Below the pieces are notes generated by a model, which saw only the letters and a program-made list of their open reading frames with translations, made no database searches and was not told the DNA's origin. The translations under genes were made by a program, and so were the position numbers. 64,000 nt of DNA, from NCBI RefSeq assembly GCF_029227915.1, contig NC_079875.1, positions 19,091,001-19,155,000 on the forward strand, in the 5' to 3' direction. Of the stretch, positions 43,833 through 54,279 are shown one piece after another. Numbering within the stretch: position 1 is the stretch's first letter; the number at the start of each line of letters is the position of its first letter. The DNA comes from Hydractinia symbiolongicarpus (lineage: Eukaryota; Cnidaria; Hydrozoa; Anthoathecata; Hydractiniidae).

Positions 43833-44629
43833 ATGGAGGAGGCTAAGTGTCGGAGATGTAAACGCCTTTTAACCCTAGACAATTTCAACATCAAGGGCAA
43901 TGGTGAAACTACAAAGGCATGCATATGGTGCCTAACTGGAAAGAAACTGTCAAGGGGGCGGCACGTATTAGCTTCTGTATGAGCTTATGACCATATGTAG
44001 AGGCCACATTGAAGCTCAGTTTTCCGAGGGTTATACCTGGGAGCTCTAAGAAATATTTGTATATAGATAACAAGGTTCCGTTTAAGTATATTGAGACCGG
44101 TATTAGTCCAACGCTTGCCGAGGTTCCTAAAGCAATACACAAGGCGCGCAAATGGATAGTAAATGGATAGGACATGCATAAAATGCAAGCACGTTCTATT
44201 CACTGACAAGTTTAAGGTAATAGTCGGACCAAGAGCTGTATAAGCTGCCTGGCTAAAGCGAAGGCGGGGCGGCGTACCTGCAAGGACCATGTTATCGAAC
44301 ATGAAATAGACCCTCTTACCATTGATAGGGAAATTATAGGGTCCCAACAGGATGAGAATTACCTGTTAACATATGGCATTATACCTCGGTACGCCAAGCA
44401 CACTCCGAGGGCCTGGAAAAGGCACTTCTCGTCGGGAGATATCGCAGGGCGTTGCAATGCCTACAGGGTAAATTAAAATATCCTCCACTACCCCCCCCCC
44501 GAATACCAGACTCAAAATACCAAGCTCTGCCCTGCCTGCCGGGGTTCTTCGGTGAAAAATCATGGTGGTGTATTGATCTGTTCAAGCATATACCCAAAAA
44601 TTCATGATCGAAAGTGGTCAAACTATTGA
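43833..44629 (+). pseudogene. zinc-ribbon protein of Polinton-2, multiply broken
   Basis: Begins CRRCKRLLTLDNFNIKGNG...CIWCLTGKK. A stop follows at about 43980, then the second Cys unit (CIKCKHVLFTDKF) in another frame. Later pieces match Polinton-1 (ENYLL, CPACRGSSVKNHGG and a shifted ICSS), with the stop at 44627-44629. It is the homologue of 10114-10826. A poly-C run at about 44491 has probably shifted the frame. Confidence 0.65.
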
Positions 44630-44634
44630 ATAAA

Positions 44635-45214
44635 ATGTTGGATGTCCTAAGAGATCCGCATACAGCAATCTTCACAGGCTCTACTTCTTGCGGAAAAACA
44701 CGTGTCTTGAACCTACTGGAAAATGAGTATAGGGCACACTATGACAATATAGTGATATTTTGCCCTACCCTACGGTGGAATACCACCTACCTCGAAAGGG
44801 TTTCATTATAACTATGTGTTCCTTATAGATCCTAAGGAACAACTCTTCGAATGGATCCAAAAATTATCGTCGTTATTGGCGGCTGAGAACACGTTGTTTG
44901 TGGTTGACGATGTCATAGCCGACGAGAGCCTTGAGAAGTGTCGACAAAATTTACTTGAGCTGGCTATTTCGGGAAGGCATCGCAAACATAGTTTGTGGCT
45001 ACTCACGCAATCGTATACTGCTCTCCCTAAAAAGTTGAGGAGACAGAAAAAAAGCCCTGTTTTTGTGGTATCCGCATGAAAAAAGTAACATGAAGATGAT
45101 AGACGAGGAGACGAATCTCATCCCCGATTGAAGAAGGTTGAATTGAAAAAGTCCAAACATGCATGCCTATATGGGAGGTTGGAACACCCTATGACTTGGA
45201 AGATCCTTGGGTGA
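44635..45214 (+). pseudogene. A32-like genome-packaging ATPase of Polinton-2, frameshifted
   Basis: The ATG follows tgaataaa. The head is MLDVLRDPHTAIFTG with Walker A GSTSCGKT; a stop follows at 44809-44811. The next frame gives FLIDPKEQLFEWIQ, Walker B LFVVDDVIADE and the sensor-like WLLTQSYTALPKKLRRQ. A further frame ends in RLEHPMTWKILG with a stop at 45212-45214. It is the homologue of 10814-11395, and the TQSY motif lost in that copy is preserved here. Confidence 0.87.
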
Positions 45215-45247
45215 AATCCTCTGGCTTACGTTGCTTATAAGAGAAGG

Positions 45248-46026
45248 ATGTCGTCGCAGCTTTCGCTATTCAACACAGTGCCCGCCGGAGCCATCGAGAC
45301 TCTCTTTGATGGGCAAAATCGGCCCCTGTTCAAACCTGCTGATTTGGGTAGATTTGTAGGGATTGATGATATAAAAGTAACATACAGGGACGTGAAAACC
45401 ATACCTCGCCGTGATATCAAGGCCAAAATCGGCATGATGCTTTTGTTACACTTCACGGCTCATTAGAAATTGTACAGCGTTCTAGGAAGCCCAAGGCGGT
45501 ACAACTAATTAAATGGTTGGCCGGGAAAGGGGTGGAAAAATTACAGGAAACTATCGAGGACAGAGAGATGGCTCTGGCATTCCTCAATGATGAAATTGAG
45601 GATAGGGACAACCAGCTCATGGTACTGGGGGATGAAATTGAGGACAGGGATCGACAGCTTGCAGCACAGGCTCAGGAAAATGCAAGGCTTCGGGAAAGGT
45701 ATATACCCAAATGCCACTGGCGCCGGTAAGGACAACGTCATCATAATCCATAGAAAGCATAGTGCAGAGGATGACGATGAATACCATCATCCTCCTATTA
45801 TTGCACGCGTGTTCAGAGGCGTGATATTGGCAAGAAGAGATTGCGGTTCGGGGACAACTACCCGGGGGCGGAGGAGATTATCGTCATCGACAACCCCAAT
45901 GGCATACACGCCTTTAATCGTTTTGAGGAGGAGAGTCATGTAGAACGTTATAGGAACCATTTTGGGCTTATCGATCTTACCCGGGATGACCTGTATGATC
46001 TGGGTGTTCCGGCGCTGGAGGATTAG
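45248..46026 (+). pseudogene. BRO/MSV199-type protein of Polinton-2, frameshifted
   Basis: N-terminal words AIETLFDGQNRPLFKPADLG and RFVGIDDIK (45248-45460) are followed, after a shift, by SLEIVQRSRKPKAVQLIKWL and a coiled coil with repeated (E)IEDRDxQL units (45517-45729). The C-terminal frame (45841-46026) has IDNPNGIHAFNRFEEE, like the DUF3627 region. Between PRRDIKAKI and HDAF-like sequence it lacks the Gly-rich loop present in Polinton-1. Confidence 0.75.
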
Positions 46027-46034
46027 GCGACGCT

Positions 46035-46139
46035 AATTTTTACTACTCTTGCGGGTAGTAAAAATTATGGGGTTGAAAGGGGGCGGTGCCACCGCCTCCT
46101 TGTAGGATTTATGCCAACTGTAGCGGGCGACTACAGTTG
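46035..46139. terminator. three consecutive hairpins between convergent BRO-like and integrase genes
   Basis: Hairpin 1 has arms 46035-46046 and 46055-46066 (12 bp perfect, aatttttactac / gtagtaaaaatt). Hairpin 2 is at 46079-46099 (core ggcggt, loop gcc, accgcc). Hairpin 3 has arms 46115-46123 and 46131-46139 (9 bp perfect, caactgtag / ctacagttg). They fill the gap between the end of the plus gene (46026) and of the integrase (46164). Transcription termination or 3'-end processing is the simplest reading. Confidence 0.55.
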
Positions 46140-46163
46140 TTCAGGTATGCTAATTGAGGATGT

Positions 46164-47179
46164 CTACCAATCCCTTACATGCCCTGGAGGCACCCGAACA
46201 TCCTCTGGTACCTGCATGAGTTCCTCTGAAACAAAGCTTCTCTCAGGACCATCTTTCAAATAATATAAAACACGGCTACCTGCTACTATATGGTCCAACC
46301 TGTAAGTATGTTTGCTCCAAAAAGCGTCAGTGGCGCGTGTTTTCGAGTCACCGTGCTCCTCTCCTGGTTGTAGCAGATAGAGATACAAGCCATCCTCATG
46401 TAGGGGGTTTTCCTCGGGATATTGCTGACTTTTTGCAAGTGGTACCTCATCCAGCTTCATCCCCTTGTTTGGTTTCATGTTGATCATAGTAGTCTTGGCA
46501 TTGTTGAGACCTTTGACGATGGTGTATAAGTGCTTCACCCATATGCTGGTAGTCTCATCAGAAGCCAACTCTTGTGCATCCTGGGGTTTGAAGAGTCTTT
46601 CGACGAGGACCTTGTTATACGACTCGACAAAGGGCGTAAACGTATGGTCATACTTGGTGGTAGCCCGTTTGATTTCAACCCCCTTACCTTCTAGCAACTT
46701 CGTTACATTTGACTTGAATTCAGAACCATTGTCATACTGGAAGGTTTTAGGGTATCGTAAAGGTCCCGCCTTGTATATATCTTGAATCATGCCCGCGACC
46801 TCGCTGGCTTTTGTGGTACGCAGGGGTCTGGCCACCTTGTAACGTGAGGCAACGTCAATACCTGTGAGAATGTACTTATAGGTGCTACCATATAGCCTGT
46901 CATGTGGCATGTACAACAGATCAAACTGATGCATTTCGTTTGATGTTGTAACGGTAAAATGGGGGTAGTCAATACGCTTCGGACCTCGAATATGCCGTAG
47001 CCACAAGAGTTGCCTGGATAGCCAGTGGGTAACCAGCTTTTAGGAGAGACCGCTCTCCTTCGCGAGTAATTTAATATTCTTGCGCCCGATCCACACATGT
47101 TCTGGCATACAGTAAGTTTGGCTTAATATTTCAGCCTCCTCATCGGTTAATTAACGATATGTGGTGATTTTTTTGACAT
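46164..47179 (-). pseudogene. retrovirus-type integrase of Polinton-2, nearly complete but frameshifted at the head
   Basis: The main frame (47006-46164, 280 codons) holds the core D,D,E residues (GIDVASRY, FQYDNGSEFKS, FVESYNK). A C-terminal domain follows with GMKLDEVPLAKSQQYPEE, DAFWSKHTYRLDHIVAGSRV and VSEELMQV. The N-terminal zinc-region piece is in another frame (47098-46990, IKLLAKESG-like), and a stop sits at 47040-47042. The ATG at 47179 is preceded by tataataaac but its frame soon stops. Confidence 0.9.
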
Positions 47180-47204
47180 GTTTATTATATGTCAGAAAAC
47201 GTTC

Positions 47205-47598
47205 TTACAAGTACTTGTAAGCCGCGAAGCCTAGCAGGGACAATAAGCCAACAACAAATGCCAATTCCCTATCTTGTTGCTGCTTCGATGGTGTGTAAAA
47301 ATCCTTCAATTGTGGGGCCCTTTTGTCCGAAGCAATGTAATACTATGTCGTCGTCCAGCTCTTTTAGGCTTTTGGTTTCCTTGAGCTGTATCTCCCTTTG
47401 CCCGGCAAACCAGTCAAGCTTATCTTGCCGTTTCCGTATCCACTCTGCTTAGGCCGCATCAAGCTTTTCCATGGCTTTGTCGTGTCTTTTACGTTCCGCT
47501 TTGCCATGCTCTGCAAGTTTACTGAATAGAAAGTTGGTCCCACTAAAGGCCAATGCATTTATTGCGGCGCCAGCGACGATAACAGCTATCGTTGCCAT
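47205..47598 (-). pseudogene. coiled-coil membrane protein of Polinton-2, broken
   Basis: The ATG at 47598 begins MATIAVIVAGAAINALAFSG, followed by AERKRHDKAMEKLDAA and a TAG, WIRKRQDKLDWFAGQREIQL, then shifted frames ending GFAAYKYL with stop at 47205. It is the homologue of the intact 12943-13341. Confidence 0.65.
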
Positions 47599-47609
47599 CT
47601 CTCTTTAGT

Positions 47610-48874
47610 TTAATACTCCACGTTATGGAGCCTGCCATCTAAGATATTCAGTTGCGCGTCCTGCAGGAGGTACACATAGCATATTAAATCCCCAGTTCCA
47701 TCGGCTATCTTGCTCATATGGAGGGTGATGCAGTCTGAAAGCCTTTGTAGTGGTCTTCTGCTACCATGTGGGGTACCTTCCGGAACGGCTCTGAAATCGA
47801 CGAAGAGGGCATATCTTTCGTTGAAGAACTGCCCAATGGTGACATTGCTATCGTGGGCACCGAAAATGTTGACAATCTGCTCGAGATGGTCTTTTGAGAG
47901 CATGGCGTGGCTATACAGTTCATTGGGCTCTCCCTCGATGGTTACGCTGATCTTCTCAATTTTTGGATTGTAGAATACTTCATTCACACCAGCATAGGGT
48001 TTCACCCTCCCGGGGTCTATGAAGAGTAGCAGGAGACTTTGAGACTCTTGTCAATTTGGAGATAATATGTGGTGTCACTTTTCTTCATGGTGACAACCTT
48101 GCTACGGAGTATTCTTTCATAGGGCAAGGCAAGACGGCTATAACTTGACATCATAGCGCTCGCGAGACCTTCATGGGTGATCTTGTCAAATTCCAGCTTG
48201 ATGTTGGTAATCTTGTACGTTGCATCAGCTACTTTCGCCGCCGTGATCCCCGATGCTGTCGTACCTCCATCCTTAATGACGTCGGCATGAGCTGCGAAAT
48301 GTATGGCAAATTGCAGCCTGTCATATAAACCCGCCGGATACAAGGGTAAATCCATCGTCAACTCGAACATTTTCCCCAAGGGTATGCAAAAGGTGTTGCC
48401 ATACGCGGCGACAATCCCCTTTTCCTCATCCGTACCAACGTGGTTGCTAGCTTTGGCTTGCAGGGCCCTGATGGCCCCGTCATTTGGGTTGATGCCGTCC
48501 AAAATGAGGTTGTTGTCACGATCGAACTTGAGTAGCCACAAGTCTGGTACACTGCCAGGGTGTTGTAGTTGCTAATATTCTGTACCTCTTTGCCATTCAA
48601 AGTGAGCGTAGATTTTTCCCAGACTTTTGCCAATGTTGCTGACAATGGTACGCTTTGTATTGGTCCCTGTTAACGTTAGGTCGAATAAGAGCTTTAGACT
48701 GCCTGGAAAAATGACATCATTCTGCGACATGTTTGGCACTTCAACATAAAGGTCCTCATTCTAGTTTATCGTGCTTGGTATATGGCTTATCTGAACACTC
48801 TGTTTTCTGCCTTTAATAACGAAGAGCTGCTTGGTCTCCACATATGGGTTGAGTTTGTCTCCGAATGCAGTCAT
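47610..48874 (-). pseudogene. major capsid protein of Polinton-2, stop plus frameshifts
   Basis: The ATG at 48874 follows tataataaac. A TAG interrupts the frame at 48763-48761, and there are shifts near 48620, 48545 and 48010. Matching words with Polinton-1 are LDGINPNDGAIRALQ, CIPLGKMFELTMDLP, EFDKITHEGLASAMMS and KISVTIEGEPNELYSHAM. The stops fall at different places from Polinton-1, so the two copies decayed independently. Confidence 0.8.
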
Positions 48875-48903
48875 GTTTATTATATAGGAAATCTTCTAAT
48901 AAA

Positions 48904-50170
48904 ATGGCTGATAACCCAGTATTTACGCATGAAGATGATATTGGTAGGGATGATAGGGGTGATAAGGAAGATACGCCATCGACGCAACAACTCCCCCGAA
49001 CATCGGGGACTTCGACGCCAGGACAGCAGCAGGGAGGTGCGCGTAGGCGATTGGGGTTGGGGTTGGGGGCAAAGAATTTGGAGGACGTTGTGAAAGACCT
49101 TTACGATAAGCTCAGCAATCATTTGAATTTGACGTCAACCGATAAAGAGTAGGATTATTTCAGGGTAGGTGAGGGCAAAAAGCTTATTTTTAGGGAGATA
49201 ACGATGGGAGAGAAAGCCTATAAGAAGATAGTGCTTACGACTAGTAAGGGTAAATTGAAATCCCTTAACACCATAGAGACCGGAATTAGGACCTACGCGT
49301 CTGAAGGCCTTAGGTTTTGACAAATATCAAACACCTAACAAAGGTAGTAAAGCAGAGGCCCAGAAACTTCTGCAGAGGGAAGAGCATATTGTGATGGATT
49401 CATTAGATGGTATTAAAAATGCCAGGATTTTCGTAGACGAGTCGGAAAGACTTATTCAAGAAACTTTTTTGGGAGGGAATGTCGAAGGCCTTGATGAGCG
49501 TGAAATAAATGGGATTCATCAGGCATTGAAAACTATCAAGGGCGCTCTGAAGATACTGCAGGCAAGGCATATCCTATATGCGGACGAGATTAGCAAAGCG
49601 GAGGGTAAGTTGAAACAGCTTGAGGAACGGAAGGCCGGAAAAGATGGGGGGCAGTGGAATCAAGACCGCAATGATGAAGAGATACAAAAGGTGAAGGCGG
49701 ACCTTGAAAAATTGAATGATTTAAAAGAGACCGCCGAGGAATCGGAGAGGATACAAAAGCAACAGATTTACAGCCAGCTGAGTGTCATCAAGGATACGCT
49801 GATGAAAATTGCCGCGGATGACACGTCCCTGCTTGAGAAGCTTAAAATCTTCATTAGGGAGCAGGGTCTGACTATAGCTAGTATCGTCTCTGCTATTGGT
49901 CTATTGATAAGCACCATTGTACTATCCGTTACGGGAGGAAGTGCAGCGGGAGGTGGTGGAAAAGGCTTTGTGGAGAAGCAGCTTGAAAGGCTTGGAAACT
50001 TCCTGAAATATTTGGCAGGCAAGGCAGACGCCGCATTACCCGGTATTATTGGTACGGTTGTCTCGTTCTTTTTGAGAGTAGCGGCAAACATCGTTGGATA
50101 TGCTGCAAAACATCTGTACATGGCCATTGCGGCAGTAATTGGCTTTGTCGTGCTGTACGTGAGGAATTAA
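48904..50170 (+). pseudogene. coiled-coil membrane protein of Polinton-2
   Basis: The ATG follows tctaataaa and the head is MADNPVFTHEDDIGRDDRGD with a Gln/Gly-rich stretch. A stop lies at 49150-49152, further breaks near 49320, and the rest (49391-50170, 259 codons) is open. That part has a long charged coiled coil (KLKQLEERKAGKDG, EIQKVKADLEKLNDLKE), a membrane segment (IVSAIGLLISTIVLSV), a Gly-rich linker, LERLGNFLKYLAGKADAALP and a C-terminal membrane pair. It is the best-preserved copy of this gene. An internal virion membrane or scaffold protein is a guess. Confidence 0.7.
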
Positions 50171-50180
50171 GCTACCTAAC

Positions 50181-51514
50181 TCAGATGTAGACTATGATGA
50201 GGCCTACACTGATAGTAAAGAGCACTGTCTTGGTATCCTGGTGTTGGTTTTGCGGGGGTTGTTCGGGCGATGTGGTATAATCAGGAGGTATAGGTGGTAT
50301 GGCATGCTTGGAGGGTGTATATGGTATAGCCTGTATAGTATGCTTTGTAGTATGCCTGGGAGGTATGGGAGGTGTAGCATGCTTAGAAGGTATAGGAGGT
50401 GTAGTATGCTTAGGAGGTATAGGAGGTGTAGTATGCTTAGGAGGTGGTTTGATAGTATGCTTTGGAGGTGTGGTATGTATAGGTGGCGTGGTATGCCTAG
50501 GAGGTGTAGTATGCTTGGGAGGTATGGGAGGTGTACTATGCCTAGGGGGCGTAGTATGTTTGACAATAGGCTTGTTGTTCAAATCAACATAGACCCCCAC
50601 ATTTACATTGGAAGGTGCTATGAGAATGTTGTTGTTATACCCTACAATTTTGCCTATGCGCAAGTTCATATCAGAAGGCAGCTTATACAAGCTTGGCATG
50701 ACGGCAAAATTTACTGGGGTTCCGGCATATTGCAATACCTTCTGGAATTCCGTGATGTCATGGCCTACATTTTCTTGGCGTTGTACTATGGCCTCAAATT
50801 TTTGCAATAGGATTTGCCTTGCTGTGTAGTTGTCAGCATCGGAACCAAGAAGGCTAGCCTTAGCCCCTGCTTGAGACCTCAGAGAAAAACCACGTAAACC
50901 CGAATACTTTCGCTTAGCTTGGTCAGACCCTCCGATGTTAGACCTTGGCTTGTTGGTAGGATGAATTTAGCCCAATCACCATATACCTTGGGCCACCATC
51001 TACCATTTGTTAATGACGACATGACAGCCTTAAACTTGTACAAGGCGTTAGCACTTGCACCGTATTCGCGGCATACCTGTGCGTATCCAGAGGTTGAGTA
51101 GGGGCTTTTGTACTGAGAAAACCGATCATCGTAAGGCATGGGGACCTTCATTCTTGTCAATATACGACGCATGTGGTAATAGACATGGAATTTAAAGATC
51201 GAGTTGACAAGGGGTACCGAACCCGTCAGATGCTTGGCAGATATGCCCAAGGCAGTGCTTGCACAATGGGTAGCGAAATTCACCTGGATGTTCCAGTAGT
51301 CCAACGCTTGTCCTGTCCAACCCACCCTGACAGGGTCATTCAGAAGGTTGGTAGGGATCTTGATGGCATACTTGGTGAATTCAAGGAATGCAACCTCAAT
51401 ATGCGAGTCTGTAGACACGTACAAGTCCTGATGCTCCAAGTTAGTTACACCAAGTGCCCATTCTCCCCTGTTACTTTTGTACTTTCCCTTGCGGTTGTAT
51501 GAGTATATGTTCAT
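50181..51514 (-). pseudogene. Pro/His-repeat structural protein of Polinton-2
   Basis: The first frame (51514-50879) is open for 211 residues: MNIYSYNRKGKYKSNRGEW, DLYVSTDSHIEVAFLEF, VPLVNSIFKFHVYYHMRR, FILPTSQGLTSEGL. A small shift near 50880-50810 joins it to the second (50807-50181). That one has ENVGHDITEFQKVLQYA, MNLRIGKIVGYNNNILI, a long run of about 18 KHTTPPIPP-type units (50570-50270) and a C-terminal membrane helix. The repeat tract is much longer than in Polinton-1. It shares an 16-bp spacer with the divergent gene at 51531. Confidence 0.75.
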
Positions 51515-51530
51515 CCTTTCTTAAAGAAAG

Positions 51531-52163
51531 GTGAAGCAACTTTACATCACCGATATCGAAAAGCCTACTATAATTGAGGACTACCTGGGACAGGATAGTA
51601 GGATAGCCTTGAAATCGATAAGTATTCGACCTGTATGGCTGAACCTGTACAGCAACAATGATTTTACCATCCGTAAAGTGGGGCCCGATCAGAGGGTGAC
51701 TCGAATCGAGATCATGAACGGTCTGTACAAGATCGAGGATTTGGCGACTATCGTCAATAGCCAAGCAGAGGACAAGATTAAACTGTTTGTCCTGAAAAAT
51801 GGACTATGTAGGCTCCGTGTCAGCGATGGCTATACGGTGGTGATGAATCGACAACTGCAAGAGCTCTTGGGGCTACCCTACGATCCCGCGAAAAAGTATT
51901 ATACGAAGGGTGATTACGATCCATACTACAGGACTGACGTTTACCATAGATTGAGACTCGTTTGTCCACAGTTGGACAAAGACGACTGCCTACTAGATGG
52001 TAAAAAGTCGAAGATTCTGGCCTTACTTTCCACCAAAGAATTGAACGCTTGGGGGGATATGTTAACCTGGAGTTTTGACACCCCTGTTTACCTTCCCTTA
52101 AAGGGCTCCATGGACCGTCCAGAGTTCATGTTAACAGACGTCTATCACCATGAAATTCGTTAA
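51531..52163 (+). pseudogene. penton-like minor capsid candidate of Polinton-2, full length but ATG lost
   Basis: The frame is open for 210 codons but begins GTG where Polinton-1 has ATG; one base of the shared palindrome is missing. Words: PVWLNLYSNNDFTIRKVGPD, TRIEIMNGLYKIEDL, LFVLKNGLCRLRVSDGY, LLGLPYDPAKKYY, FDTPVYLPLKGSMDR. It lies in the structural block. A penton or other minor capsid role is inferred from size and place. Confidence 0.6.
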
Positions 52164-52195
52164 CCAGCCTCACAATGCAGATCCTGATAGAATAA

Positions 52196-52878
52196 ATGAA
52201 TGATGTAACCAAGCTATACCCAAACCTACCGAGAGCACCTGCGAAGGACGATACCATCCACGAAAGCCAAATATACAGACTCAAAAAATCGATGATATTG
52301 AAAAGTACTTGCGAAATGAGATCAAGAAGTGGGATAAGCTTGCAAAGATCTTTAAAATGCATGGTACGTGGGCACGCTTCTGTGACCACGGTCTGCTTGG
52401 CGTGAGTGTGATTACGTCGGGGCTTGGCATTGGGGCCATTGCATCAGGCCTAGGGGTCCCCCTTGCTATAGCGATGGGGGGACTCACGATTGCAGCCGGG
52501 ATAGGTCAGGCAGGCCTTACAAACGCTTCAAAACAGCTTGGTGTCAAATCCAAAAAACATGAATGTGTAAGGCTACTCGCCGAATCGAAATTGAACTCTA
52601 TTGTTGATCTGATATCAAAAGCAATGGAAAACGGTGTCATCAGTGACTACGAGTACAACCTGATTAGCCGTGAAAAAAAAGGTATACGCTATTAAAGGAA
52701 CAGATGCGACAGCGTCTTAATCGTATTGTAAGCGCCATTAACGAACAAGAACGTGCTAACTAGTTGCGAAAGGCCGGGATGAAGGCAGGAAAGAGATGCA
52801 GGATGAAATTTTAAAAAACGTTCGACCTGCGCAGTATGCAAGCGGTACCTAGAATCTTCGCCTGAGTATAAGCCTTAA
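52196..52878 (+). pseudogene. two-helix membrane protein of Polinton-2, frameshifted
   Basis: The ATG follows tagaata (agaataaATG). The head is MNDVTKLYPNLPRAPAKD, a shift comes near 52285, then an open piece (52309-52695) with KWDKLAKIFKMHG, hydrophobic LGVSVITSGLGIGAIASGLG and LAIAMGGLTIAAGIGQAG, KLNSIVDLISKAMENGVISD, then broken to 52878. It is the homologue of 17900-18584 and more complete in the membrane part. Confidence 0.65.
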
Positions 52879-52926
52879 TTTGTATACATTTTATGGGTCT
52901 ACAAGGCCTATAAAATATATGGTTTT

Positions 52927-53505
52927 TTAATCCTCACTTAGCAGCCATTCTTTTTTGAAGTCCTTATATCGACATTCCACAACATGTACCTGAGGGTAGT
53001 AATTTTTACCTAGCACATACACCGATGAAATAGCCATGATGGCACTGGCTTGGCAGGGTTCATCGTATGGTACTGGCATACCATAGAATTTAGTCGTGAT
53101 CGCGTCCTTGTAGTATTTAAGCTTGGCGTTCACGTAACGGTCCTTTTTCACGGGCTCTGTCGTCAATTGCTAAGAAATCAACTCCTCAATCTTGGACCAG
53201 ATTTGGCGATACTTCGCAACCCAATCAGGGTACTCTTCAAAATCAAGACTCAACGCTGGTACCGCATTTGCGTTTTACCGGGTCACTCCATGCGGGGACC
53301 AGATTTTTGGTGTTTTTACCCTGAGGGCTACCACGAGGTCTCGTGTATGGTAGCCTATAATGTACCGTTGATCCTTACCCCCGTTAGCAGGAATGGGATC
53401 TGATACTGTCAGGTAGTTCACGTTGATATCGTTGATGTCTGTGAAAGTAGCTGCAAATGAATAGAATAATTTAGGGTTGACAAGCTCATTCTCAAATTGA
53501 TGTCA
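52927..53505 (-). pseudogene. uncharacterised minus-strand gene of Polinton-2
   Basis: Homologue of 18632-19202, with the same C-terminus (ECRYKDFKKEWLLSED). Extra bases near 53300, a frame loss near 53270 and a stop at 53170-53172 break it. The start is not obvious. It overlaps the end of the zinc-ribbon gene by a few bases. Confidence 0.55.
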
Positions 53506-53653
53506 TTGTACATACGCAGCCGCCCCCATTATATGTGATATATTCATGATAACAGTACCAGCACAACAATTTACCATTTAGCACGAACCGACGCCCGCAG
53601 GTACATCTGTCATACTCGTCAAGTACCCCTTTACAGTCATTACAGCTCTCCAT
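53492..53653 (-). CDS. small zinc-ribbon protein of Polinton-2
   Basis: About 53 residues: MESCNDCKGVLDEYDRCTCG, then LLCWYCYHEY and CVC, ending at 53492. The start follows ctatagaata. Cys pairs suggest zinc binding. It overlaps the upstream membrane-protein gene by 14 bp. Confidence 0.6.
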   Translation of the reverse strand: MESCNDCKGVLDEYDRCTCGRRFVLNGKLLCWYCYHEYITYNGGGCVCTMTSI

Positions 53654-53840
53654 TTATTCTATAGTCTTCAAGACGATCTTCTAAGTCCTGAATCTTTCGT
53701 TCATTCTCCTTTTCCTTCTCTGATTCTTGTACCAGTGCCAACGCCATTAGTGGCAGGGATAGACCAATGCCAGCCATAAAGGTCATGAATGCTGCAGTTC
53801 CGAAGATATCAAATTTTGATTGCTGACAGTTAATGCACAT
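53640..53840 (-). CDS. small membrane protein of Polinton-2
   Basis: 66 residues with a CINC pair, one helix (AAFMTFMAGIGLSLPLMALAL) and a charged helical tail. The start is preceded by tactataata. It is intact and matches 20060-20242. Confidence 0.65.
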   Translation of the reverse strand: MCINCQQSKFDIFGTAAFMTFMAGIGLSLPLMALALVQESEKEKENERKIQDLEDRLEDYRINGEL

Positions 53841-53886
53841 TTATTATAGTAGTATCTTACAACAAGATTGTAAAATAACATTGGTT

Positions 53887-54237
53887 TTATATCAATGCCG
53901 TGACTTCTTTTTGCGTCAGGTCACCACCATATCTTCTGACGCGTCTCCAATCTGGGGCAGGCCTTCCTTTGTAGCGCTTTTTCAACAGCCACAGCGATAT
54001 TTCATACGCGCAGTCATACAACTTTCGCTCCTCCACGTAAGCCAGGCAGCACGCATCTCTAAAATAGTAGCCCTCATACACGTTCTCACCACCATCGCTC
54101 ATATGGGCAGCCATGTTTTGTATATGAAAAAATCCAGATTTCGTCGTATGTTTTGTACTCACTTGTGAAGGGTCGTATCTCATGGGGCACCTGACTTTAT
54201 CGTATAGTTTTACAGAGCACCAGTAACAGAGTACCAT
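53887..54237 (-). CDS. Cys-containing protein found only in Polinton-2
   Basis: An intact 116-residue frame, with start preceded by gtatataaa. The head MVLCYWCSVKLYDKVRCPMR has a Cys cluster; downstream are AAHMSDGGENVYEGYYF, ACCLAYVEERKLYDCAYE and a basic C-terminus (WLLKKRYKGRP, WRRVRRYGG). It may be a zinc-binding protein. It is next to the right TIR. Polinton-1 has no equivalent. No family is recognised. Confidence 0.55.
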   Translation of the reverse strand: MVLCYWCSVKLYDKVRCPMRYDPSQVSTKHTTKSGFFHIQNMAAHMSDGGENVYEGYYFRDACCLAYVEERKLYDCAYEISLWLLKKRYKGRPAPDWRRVRRYGGDLTQKEVTALI

Positions 54238-54279
54238 TTTATATACATTCCAACAAGGTCCGAAGATTGCCGAGATTGA

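Noticed and set aside
50299-50592. Plus-strand Gly/Cys-rich frame (repeated CLGGVV-like units)
   Set aside because: It is the complement of the Pro/His repeat tract of the minus-strand structural protein.
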